Positions 11,001-23,000 of a stretch of 64,000 nt of DNA are shown here, piece after piece. Made by a program: the position numbers and the translations under genes. Under the pieces are notes generated by a model, which saw only the letters and a list, made by a program, of their open reading frames with translations, searched no databases and was not told the DNA's origin. Source of the DNA: Sophora flavescens (Eukaryota > Streptophyta > Magnoliopsida > Fabales > Fabaceae); contig CM061070.1 of the NCBI GenBank assembly GCA_030762895.1, forward strand, positions 105,363,054 through 105,427,053, in the 5' to 3' direction. Each line of letters opens with the position of its first letter. Positions within the stretch are counted from its first letter, which is position 1.

Positions 11001-14000
11001 ATTATAAGGAGCTTTACTACATTGAGTTGATCACGAATCATGTTGCGGTGTTGCCATATTTCTGGCCATGGATACCATGCTGAGTTTTAGAGCATGTGTG
11101 GAAAAAATATTTAAATTAGCAATTATTGGGTTTTAAAATTGTTTCATTTAATTATTTTGGTGTGTAATCCTTTCACTGTTTAATTCAGGTGTGGATTCTA
11201 TCGTGTAACTTATCTTTCATTTTCTCTTCCCAGGATCTTGATGAGTTCAAAACCATCCTTAAACCACGCCTGAAATTAATTGTCCAAAATGAAGAAAGGG
11301 AATGGTTTATTGTATTTGTATCTAAAGCTCATCCAGCTAATGATCAGGCAAACAAAATGGCAAAGAAAGTATATGCTAAACTTGAAGTTGAGTTTAGCTC
11401 CAAAAAAAGAGAAAGGTAAGTTTGCAAAGTTGGACATGCGTCAGTTGTTCTCTTCCCTTTCCCAATAAAAAAATTGAACGATTTGTTTGGTGATAGTTTT
11501 CTAAATTATTTTTTCAACTTGAGGTTGTCAGCTTTTTTCATAGACATTTTGGCATATGGTCAATGTATAGGAATCTAACAACCATTTGATTGGGTACTTA
11601 CTCTTTTATTTATAAAGAACTTGACGTGGCAATATAAAAAGCAAGAGCCTGGAAGTTTAGTTTTAAGGGCAACCTAGTAGTTGCTTTCAGTAGTATCATT
11701 CTCCCATCGGTGTGTCTTTCTACTTAATTATCAGAAAGGGAAATCCATAAATATTGTTGAATCAAATGTTTATATTACACGTGTGAGTGGTGTTGAGGAT
11801 TTGATGATAGAATTAGGGGGAAAGTTATAAGGAATAATATTTACCAAAACAGAAATAATAACCAGTTAACTGCTCATGAGTGGGAAAAAAGGGTGGTTAT
11901 TCAAGTTTTTCCTTCTCATTTGATTCCAAAGTACAGGTTTCTTCCTTTAATTGCAGTATTGGTAAAACTTCATTTCCTTCCTTTTTGACGTTTTTAACAC
12001 TGCCTCACCCTCATTTAGATGTTGCAAATATGATATGCATTTCCCTGAAGCAAATTTTTGGGAAGATCTGGAATCAAAGATAATGGAATGCATCAGAAAT
12101 ACACTGGACAGGCGTGTACAATTTTATGAAGATGAGATACGAAAGCTCAGCGAACAGCGTCTCATGCCAGTCTGGAACTTCTGTAATTTTTTCATTCTGA
12201 AGGTTGATACTTTCTTATGAATCATAGACTTAAGGCTGCAATAAATGGTTCTTAAAACCCAGTCTTTGGTGTTTTTTATTGATTTGCTCTTTCTTTTCAT
12301 TCCAGGAGCTTATGGCTTCAGTTAACGAATTTGTATTTTGTGCTCAGGAAAGCTTGGCATTTATGTTTGAAATGTCTCACCTTCATGAAGATGCCTTACG
12401 GGAATATGATGAACTAGAACTCTGCTATCTTGAAACAGGTGCATAATGCTTAGTTTCCTTCTTTGTTGCTGCTGTAGTCAAGATGATGTTTTTAGATTGG
12501 CAGTATTGTGCTTTAGGACTCTTCTATGGAACATTACAAATCTTGTGTTATACAGAGAGATCCCTGTGAGTAATGAAAATTGATCCAAATATAAATGGAA
12601 TTAATGCAGTTAACATGACTGGAAAGCAAAGAGACTTTGGAGGGGTAGACCATGGTGACGATCAGGCAGCGTTGCTTAATCCAGGAAACAAAGCATTGAC
12701 ACAGATTGTTCAAGAGGACTCATTTAGGGAGTTTGAATTTAGACAATATCTTTTTGCCTGTACATCAAAGGTTTGCCCCAGCTAAAACACTTGTATTACG
12801 CAAAAAGTGTTACCCTGTATAAGCAGTTTAGCTGTAATTTATGTTGAGTTATGCTATTTTCAACAATTTGTAAAGCATGTGTCTATTGTGTCTTCTTTGG
12901 TGTTTATATACTTAGCTGCTTCTTTAGTTATAAACTTTTTTATATAATTGAAGATGCATTTCACAGATCAGAGTGCATGCCAATAATGTAGTGTATTGTA
13001 TGGCTTTGAAAAGTCATTCATTTTTTTTGTTATCATCATGCCCCGCCTCTCTCTCTCTCTCTCTTATGTGCACATTGGATTTGCTTTTGCACTGTCACTA
13101 TATGTACAAGGGTTTGATTGTTCAAGTGCTTTAAATAAATTTCAATACAAGACAGCCTGCAACCATCTTTTAAACTTACCTGGAAAGCTCCGCTTTTGTG
13201 TGCATCTGCCTGTGTTAGTTATTTTAATCATGGTTTCAAATGTTACCTGATTATTCTGTATCGTAATCTAAAGAAGATACTAGTAAATCTCCTTTTTTTT
13301 AAGTGTAACATGAAAGTTGATTATGTTATTTACAAATTGAGCAAATATTTGTTGACACATGAATACTTTTATTAGTTACATATGTATAAATGCTGTAAAT
13401 TCTTTACTGTTTTGAATTGAAATTTTTAGCGATACACATTTATGATTTAAAGAGACTATCTGCTGAAGAACTAATGTATTTCATGCATACTGCATTTCTA
13501 ACCATTGTAGAGGAAGACATCAGAGGATTCAAAATTCTCAATGTGTTTGCATGTTGGTTGTGTGAGAGATAGGAGAAAGAAGAAAAACCATGCACTTTCA
13601 TATATTTTAAGAGTTCTTTCATCATTTGAAACTAAAGATTTTTAGTGATTAATTTAAAGATGCTTCTCTTTTTAAGATTATAAAGTGCTTGAATCTTTGA
13701 GAACTATCTGAGTTCTCATCGACGTTTTGGGTTTGTGCTACTATCCCAAGGGGCCATGCTTAATTAGATACACACGACATTTTGTGACTAAGTATTTGGT
13801 TTTTCTTTTTTTTTTTCTCCCCTTTTTGCTGAGATGGTTTAACTTTCTTTGGTTTACTACTTTACTGCCATTTTGCAGCTCTTATTCAAGCTGAATCGTC
13901 CCTTTGAGGTTGCATCACGAGGTTATTCTTTCATAATAAGCTTCTCAAAATCTTTGGCGTCGCATGAGGTATTTGATAATCTGTTTTTCTTGTGTTTTCT

Positions 14001-17000
14001 TCACATGCATTTATTACAACAATACTGTTTCAGTTTGAACTGTATAATTCATTCTTTTTTTTAAAAAATTGTCCCATTTTTACTTCTGTATAATGTTTCT
14101 TGTCAGCGTATTCTGCCTTTTTGTATGCGTGAAGTCTGGGTGATAACTGCTTGCTTGGCTTTAATTGAAGCAACCATTCGTCATTATAATGAAGGACATG
14201 TGGCGCCTGACATAGAGAAGGAGTTCTTTCGTCTTCTGGGTGACCTTTATTCACTTGCTAGAGTTAAGGTAAAATGCTTTTGTCTCGTCATCTCGTGAAG
14301 TTGGTAAATAGACTGGATATCTTATTTGATATGATGCACTCTTAAATGAGGCAACAACTCCGGTTACCAAAACCCATCATTGACCTCGAAATGGAGTTGA
14401 ATCAGAAGCATCTTTTTCCTCCCCCATTTTCTTAGCTAGGTTCATCACTGACTACATTTTGTTCCATACTTTTCTTCACTAGAGTTGCTTTCTGACTTTT
14501 ATATATGTTGCCAGTTCATGAGGCTTGCCTATTTAGTTGGGTATGGAACTGATATAGAAAGAAGTCCTGTCAATAGGTACATTTTCATACTTGCAAGACC
14601 AATAATCTTTTGCATTATCAAAATCTGATCAATTTTGATTCCGTTCATTGATCATGTAAGGCTAGTTACATCACATTTGGTTTCATTCTCCCTGTTTGAT
14701 AGTTTTTTTTTCTCCTTCTGAGCAGTGCTTCCCTCAGCTTACTACCTTGGCCTAAGCCAGCAGTTTGGCCTTCAGTTCCTGCTGATGCATCAGCAGAGGT
14801 GCTTGAGAAAGAGAAGGTAACTTGTAAGCAATGCTATAAAGGACATTTCCTCATTTTGTCACACTTTTATTTTCCTTAAATACCATTATTATTTAATTAA
14901 AGTTACAATAATATGTTAGATATTGGCCTAATGGGTCATTAGATATGGGCCTAACGGGCCTAATAAGCAGCAGCAGTTAGAATTAGTTGAGACTGAGCTG
15001 TTAGGGAGTTAATAAATAGAAGAATGGGAGGGAAAATTAAGCATTCATTCAGTTAGTTGGTTGGGATTGAGAAGGGAGAGGCCAAGCTCTCGAACATTCT
15101 TGGTAGGGCAATTCCTTGTATTCTCTTCATCTTTCTGTATCTTTTCTCTTTCTACCTCTGATTTGGGAACACTTCCCCATGGGATTATCAATACAATTCG
15201 CATAATTCAGTAATTCTAGCAGTTCTATTGATCCAGTTCTATCAACTGGTATCAAAGCTCTCAGATCTTGGGAGAATTTTCATGGTTTATATGAGAGATA
15301 TGGAGGCACAAATCGAGTTTCAGGAACGTGGCTATGAAATACGACGGATTCTCAAAGAGGAGAGAATCGAGACGCGAAGACAGATCGGTATCGAACAAAA
15401 TCAATGGCACGGATCATGTAACTAGAGGAGGTAGCGGAGGTAGCCACAGCGGAGGTGACGGCGGAAAGGAAGAGAACTCGGAATTCCGAAATCGCGGCGA
15501 GCGGTGGAGGAAACTCGAAATTCCGATCTTCGATGGCGAAGATGTTTACGGTTGGGTGAATCGTGTAGAGAGATATTTCGAGTTGAGAAGTATGAATGAG
15601 GAGAGATTGCAAGCAGTGAAGGTTGCGACGGAAGGAAAAGTATTGAAGTGGTATCAGTGGTGGGAATTTTATGTGCAGAACCCTACGTGGAACGATTTCC
15701 GATCGGCAGTGGTTCAAAGGTTCCAAACACAAAGTCCTTATGAGTTGCTGCTAAGCCTCAAGCAAACAGGAAAAGTAGAGGAATATCGAGAACAATTTGA
15801 GCTATACACAGGTCCACTTAGAAGTGCAGAACCAGGGTACTTGAGAGGAATTTTCCTCAAGGGTCTCAAGGAAGAGGTGAGAGCAGAGTTGAAGCTCCAT
15901 CAGGTAAAGAACTTAACAGAATTGATGGATTGTGCTCAAAGGATTGATGAGCAAAAGGGAACGGCCACAGATAGCAAATTTCCAGTCACGCCACATCCAG
16001 AACCGTCGTACCGTGATACTCGTGCGGTGGTGGTCGAAGAGAGTGGTAGCAACACACATGGGAGGCCAAGAGAAGATAGGACAGAAATGGAAAATGGCAA
16101 GAGAAGTCCACCTCTTGACCTAATGGGCCAGGCCCAATTTGGTGAAAGGAAACAGGGAGTTAGCATAGGAACCGTTGGGTGGGCATCAGTTGACAAGAAT
16201 TTGGTTCCCCAGAATTTATGCAACAAAAGGCCCGTTTATCTGAGAAATATCAAGATTGTTCCACAACCCCATTTATCAACTGCACGGCAACCTCAAGTCA
16301 GCAGCTCCGTTCACAAGGATGGCACGATAATGGAGGAGATGCTGCAGGACAGGGCACCGCCAGAACCGCCGGACCAGAATCCTCATGTGGCATCCAGAAA
16401 CAGTGGCGCTGTCTTGGAAGATCGGGAGGGGTGGAAGATTGGCCTAATGGGTCATTAGATATGGGCCTAACGGGCCTAATAAGCAGCAGCAGTTAGAATT
16501 AGTTGAGGCTAAGCTGTTAGGGAGTTAATAAATAGAAGAATGGGAGGGAAAATTAAGCATTCATTCAGTTAGTTGGTTGGGATTGAGAAGGGAGAGGCCA
16601 AGCTCTCGAACATTCTTGGTAGGGCAATTCCTTGTATTCTCTTCAACTTTCTGTATCTTTTCTCTTTCTACCTCTGATTTGGGAACACTTCCCCATTGGA
16701 TTATCAATACAATTCGCATAATTCAGTAATTCTAGCAGTTCTATTGATCCAGTTCTATCATAATATTATAAAGGGGATTACTCATTTGATCACACTTTTG
16801 TTTTTCCCAAAATATCATTATTATTTAATTAAATTTAAATATAAATTGGATAAAATTATTTATACTTCTTATTTTGCTGCTTTAATTGTTTTCAAACACT
16901 CTTAAACTTCTCACATTGTAATTACAGTTTTTTCTTTGGCAAAACTTTGTCGTGGATCAAAATATTAGTCATAGTTATGACGTCACAGAAGATTTCATTA

Positions 17001-20000
17001 CTCGACAGAATTTTAACCAAAAAAAAAAAATTGCTTAATATGTCACACTAATACTTTTTCATGGCTTCTGTTAAATATTTCAGTTGAATGTTAAGAGTGA
17101 TATCATTCTCAATGGAAAATGTAGTTATCCCACCCAAAGATGACATAATGTAATTTATAGCAGTCATGAGATTACTTCTAATTGGCCTGCTTGGCCTTTG
17201 TCGGTGAACAACGTAATTTTCACTGATGAGTCATTTTAAGATCATGAGCTTGGGGAATAAATCACAAAACACAAGTTATTAGAATTTTAAAATTTTCCCT
17301 TAAAATTATTTACATGTCGCACCAGCCAAAGGCATCAAAGAACAACATTTGACTATGTTGTCATGCCGGAAACCACCGCCGCTCACCGGAATCTGGGTTT
17401 AGAGAGAGAAAAACCCTATTTTCCCTTTCCCTCTATTCTTCCTTCTCTTCCTCCCCTTCCTTCTAAGATGGAGGTGCTCATTCACAATCCTGTCTGATGA
17501 ACATACCAGAAGTGAATTAAATTTATTGTTATAGGTCTCTCTCTCTCTCTCTGCAAAAGCACAACTCATGAAGTGAACACAAACAACACAGACAGTGAAT
17601 GGGAGAAGAAAACAGATTCATTCAGAGAAGAGGGAATTCGAAGGATGGGTTCGACGTGAGGTTTAATTTGAGAGGGAAGAAGGGAGGGAGCATGGTTCTG
17701 GAGCTGAACTCGGGGGTGCTGAGCGCCAATTCGGAGAGAAGAAGAAGGAAGGGAGTGAAAGAAGGAAGAAGAGAGAGAAAGTGAAAATGGTTCCCTTTAT
17801 CTCTCTAAACCCAGATTCCGGCGAGCGACTGTGGTTTCCAGCAACAGACGGCAGAAACCTAACGCCATCAGTGCAAAACTAACGGAAGGGACCAAAATAG
17901 GCTAACGTTTGTAAGATAGGGGACCAAAACGGAACAAAAAATAAATGAGGGACCAAAATGAAACCTAAAATAAAGATAAGGGACCAAAATACTAATTTAG
18001 CCTATCATTTATTTTATTCCCTTAATCAAATCTTTTACTTAATTAGAAAGAGAAAAAACTGCTTATGTTCCCCTTAATAGAACTCAGAGTAGTCAATAGC
18101 GCGCAATAGCGGCGCGCCGGGGCGGAGCAAAGCGGCCGGTGGCCGCTAGTCAAAAGGCGTGGCGGAGCTTTTTCAGTCGCGACGGTGGCAGCCGGAAATG
18201 ACGCCGAAAAGCAGTGGAGCAGGCGCTGCTGGCCGCTATCGTGTCATGGGTCGGAGTTCCATTCACAGATCCCTCCGATGAGCGTCTTCCGGCCACACCC
18301 AGTCGTCGTTCGACGACTGGCTCTTCCTCTCCCGCTTCTGGTTCTTCCTTCATGCGGATGCAACTTTTAGATCTAGGTTTTTTTTTTTGTGCTTTTTGTT
18401 CAAATGTTTCATGTTATCTTCCTATTCTACCTTTCTTTAATTGCTAAATTCTCTATTTTACCCTTCATAACTCACCAATTATCTATTTTGTTCCTTCTTA
18501 TCTATTGAAATGTCATGTTTACCCTCACTTATACCTATTAAAATTTCCCTTTTACCCTTATTTTTTTACTGCCCACTCGTCTTCCTCATGTCTTTTATGA
18601 TTCTTTTTTTCTCATCAGGTTCAGCGGCTCTCCTCCCCCTCTCTTCTCCCTCCCACCTTCATTCCTCCTCCCCTCTGCCTAAAATAGCGGCTGTCCCGCT
18701 ATGCGCTATCACGCTATAGTGTTTTCAGGGTCAGCTGCTACGCTACGCTATCCGGGATTAACTACTCTGATAGAACTAGAATTTGACTAAAAGTAGATAG
18801 AGGAAGTTTTTCGTATGAGATGTGTTAAGCACATGTATTTTGTTTTAAAATTATTATTTCAGTTTCACTAAGATTTTTTCTATCATATGTTTGCCTTAAA
18901 TAATGTTATTATGTCGATGCAGCTGATTCTCCAAACAACTCCTAGAACCAAGCACTTTGGTATCCAGAGGAAACCGCTGCCTCTTGAACCTACAGTGCTT
19001 CTACGAGAGGCCAACAGGCGGAGAGCTTCACTTTCAGCTGGAAATGTATTTGAAATGTTTGACGGTCGTCAGAGTACACTGGAAGGGTAATGAAATGATA
19101 TATGGTGTTCCAGATGGATTTATTCAGTAAACTGTTAAAAAATCCTATATTTGCTGCTACAATTTGGGTTTTTATCAGTCTAGTTTATATATTGACAGAT
19201 CACCATCACAAAAACTACATGCAAGTTCCATGCCACGTACTAATTCTTCACCAGGAAACTTCGATAGCTCAATTGACCGACCTATGAGGCTTGCTGAGAT
19301 TTATATAGCTGCTGAGCATGCTTTGAAGCAAACCATTTCTAATCCAGAACTGTTGAAATCATTATCGTCATCTGAAGAGTTTGAGGTATCAACATGGGCT
19401 GACATATAGTCAGAAGCTCATTGAAATGATTTTCAAGAATCTCTTCTTGAGAGTTTCTCATAATTTATATCCATGACTCTGATTGTTTGTTTTATCATTT
19501 ATTCCCTTATGAATAAACCTTGAGAACTTACTTGTAACTATTTTTGTTAATATCTCTTCTAGTGCCATTTGGACTTCATCTTCATTAAATTTCTTACATG
19601 TCTGTCTCGTTATCGGCAGCAAAAATATTTGGAGCTAACTAAAGGTGCTGCTGACAATTACCATCGTTCCTGGTGGAAAAGACATGGAGTTGTCCTTGAT
19701 GGTGAGATAGCAGCAGTCGCCTTTAAGCATGGACATTTTGATCAAGCTGCAAAGTCATATGAGAAGGTTTGTGCACTTTATGCTGGTGAAGGATGGCAGG
19801 ACTTGTTAGCTGAGGTCCTCCCCAGTTTAGCCGAGTGTCAGAAGATACTCAATGATCAAGCTGGCTACTTACTATCTTGTGTGAGGTTACTTTCCCTTGA
19901 TGAAGGACTATTTTTGACCAAGGAGCGTCAGGCTTTCCAGTCGGAAGTTGTTCGTCTTGCTCATAGTGAAATGAAGGACCCTGTTCCTCTTGACGTATCA

Positions 20001-23000
20001 TCATTAATTACATTTTCTGGAAATCCTGGGCCTCCAATGGAGTTATGTGATAGGGATCCCGGTACCCTTTCTGTAACTGTTTGGAGTGGTTTTCCAGATG
20101 ATATAACTCTTGATTCAATCAGTCTTACATTAACACGAACACATAATGCTGACGAAGGTGTAAAGGTATTTGTTGTTACTCATTTCAACAGTTGTATGGC
20201 AAGTTTATGGTTTTCAATTATTTCCTTCCTGAATAACAAAATTATTTAAATTGTTTTAGGCGTTGAAGAGTTCCACAGCTATTGTGTTACACCCTGGTCG
20301 GAACACTATTACCTTGGATCTACCACCTCAGAAACCAGGATCATATGTTCTTGGAGTTCTTACTGGGCAGATTGGGCAGTTGAGGTTTAGATCTCATAGT
20401 TTTTCAAAAGTTGGTCCTGCAGATAATGATGATTTTATGAGTTACGAAAAGCCAGCTAAACCTATTCTGAAGGTAGCCTCTCTTCTAATTGGATCAGAAA
20501 ATGGAATCTGATGTTTCAATTGAAGATAGGGATGTCTTTATTCATATTGTTTTCCTATTTCTTTAATGTTTTACCTAATAACCTGAACTTAAATTGATTT
20601 ATACAGGTTTTTGATAAATTTAATCCGTCCTTTGTTTTGACTAGTGTTGTTTATCTTTGCAGCAACAAGAAAAACAGCTAGTGTCAATTATCTAATAATA
20701 CCTTTTTATTATTTTTAGGTTGCCAAACCTAGAGCCCTCGTTGATCTTGAAGCTGCTGTTTCATCTGCCTTGTTAATAAATGAACATCAATGGGTTGGCA
20801 TTTTAGTTCGACCAATAAATTACTCTCTCAAAGCTGCTGTCTTGCATATTGATACTGGTCCAGGATTGGAGATTGAAGATTCACATGTAATTGAGATGGA
20901 AGCTGGTGTATCACAGAATGACGATGAGCAGGTGCAGAAGGATGATGATCATATAGGATCGTCAAACTCTAGAAAAAAAATTGAACGTTTGACTCTTCAT
21001 GATGGTAAAATAGAGTTTCCGAATTGGGCAAGTGACACACCTTCTATTCTTTGGGTTCTGGTTCGTGCCATTAGTGACACGCTCAGCAGAGGATCATCTT
21101 CAGGTTAAGATGGTGATATAAATCTTGAAGCCTTCTTACATGTGTATTTTATTTTAACCATATGTACTTATATTGGTTATTTTTTCCAGCCACAACTAGG
21201 AGAGAGAGTATTGTAGATGGAATGAGAACAATAGCTCTGAAACTTGAATTTGGAGTATTCCACAATCAGATATTTGAAAGGTATTTCCATTTTCCTTCAT
21301 TCTTATGTTTTAATCATATAATACATACAGCAGTAATTATAAGCACCATGCATATGGTTTTTGCATGCTTCTTTTCCTACTATTAGTTACTTATAATCTG
21401 TTGCCTTGATATGCAGGACCCTAGCAGTGCATTTTACGTACCCTTTCTATGTTAGGACGCGTGTCACCGATAAATGCAATGATGGTACCCTGCTTCTGCA
21501 GGTACGGGTCTTTCTTTTCATAATTATTTAATTACACTGGATTATGAAAATACACTAACCATTATCATGAATAAACAGTATGGGAGCCAAGGCTCCATGT
21601 GTCACTATAAGACTACCCCTTTCATTGCTTTCTGTGGATCTTGTGAGATTTCCAGAATTGGAAATAACACATGCATTGACTTTTTCTCAAATGGAGTAAC
21701 TTTGACTCCTCTCTGAGGACAGAAAAATAATATTTGATTGATTGAATTTGTAACTCTTAAAGAAGGAATTTTCAGATACTACACCATCATAAGAAATGAG
21801 ATGCACTTTCAGTGCCGAGTTCTGCTTAAATTTTAGTGTCATGATACCCTAAGGTCAGTGTTTTAATGAGTAATAGAGTACAGTAGATCAATGTAAGCCA
21901 AAACCCCATAACTGGATGTGCTGAGTCAGCACTGATTCAGTTATGGTCAGTTTGGCAATTGTAGCCTAGCTGGCATGGTAGTTAGCACACTGCACAGGCT
22001 ATAAATAGCCAAAGCTGTATTCAACTAAATCAAGAAATTGAAAACAGAATCTTCAAGATTCAGATTAACTGCTCCCTCCCTCTCTCTCTTTCTCTTTCTT
22101 TATGGTATCTAGAGCTTGAATCTGGGCCTCGACTTTCATGGCCGCATCACAATCCATTCCTGGTGCTAGCAATCCCTTCAATGAACCAGCTTCTTCTCCG
22201 ACGACATCGTCCACGACAGCGGCGAACTTCAACCCCTCGCTCTCGGTAAAGCTTGATGACCAAAACTTCTTGCTGTGGAAGCAGCAAGTGGAAGCAGTGA
22301 TCATTGCTCACAAGCTGCATCGATTCGTCAACAATCCTACAATTCCTCCTCAATTCACTTCTGAAGCAAATCGTGACCTCGGAATCGAGTCAGAAGCGTA
22401 TCAACTGTGGATCGTCTAGGACCAGATGTTGTTCACCTGGCTCCTCGGTTCACTTTCTCCGTCAATTCTCCCTCGATTCCTAGGGTGCAAACAGTCATGG
22501 CAAGTATGGGACAAGATCCACAAATTCTTCTACTCACATCTCAGGGCAAAGGTGCATCAATTCCGATCAGAATTGAAGAACACTAAGAAAGGTTCAAGGT
22601 CAATTTCAGAGTATCTTCTCAGAATTCGAGCGATTGTGGACTCTCTTCAAGCTATGGGAGATGCTATTTCAGAACAAGATCATATTGACGTAGTGTTGGA
22701 CGGTCTTCCCGAAGAGTTTAATACCTTCGTGATGATATATGGATGCAGTGATTCGCCCTCAATCGATGACATTGAGGCTCTTCTTCTTATTCAGGATGCT
22801 CAATTCGACAAGTTCCGTCAAGAATTGAACACCTCTGCGTCAATTTCGCTCAAGCCCCAAATCTTTCAAATGGAAACCCTAATTCGGAAAATACACAGTC
22901 TGACTCGCAGCGCGGTGGATATCAAGGCTCCTATCGTGGTAGAGGAGGCCGTAATCGTGGTCGTGGTGGTGGCCGGGGTCGTGGCCGTGCATGATCAAGA

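Larger units (their letters stand above)
14914..16760 (+). mobile_element. Gag-only LTR retrotransposon (TR-GAG type) in TRS130 intron 10
   Basis: Two near-identical LTRs (14914-15244 and about 16432-16760) begin TG and end CA, and are flanked by the 5-bp duplication TAATA (14909-14913 and 16761-16765). A primer-binding site TGGTATCAAAGC, one base from the usual initiator-Met tRNA complement, lies just inside the 5' LTR (15247-15258). A purine tract (GGGAGGGGTGGAAGA) precedes the 3' LTR. The interior of about 1.2 kb encodes only a gag protein, with no protease, RT or integrase. The LTRs differ at only a few positions, so the insertion is young. Non-autonomous; it would need the enzymes of a related Ty3-gypsy element. 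Confidence 0.9.

Noticed and set aside
18150..18353. Short open frames on both strands in a GC-rich intron segment
   Set aside because: They lie inside the non-autonomous hAT element at 18085-18769 and are composition effects.
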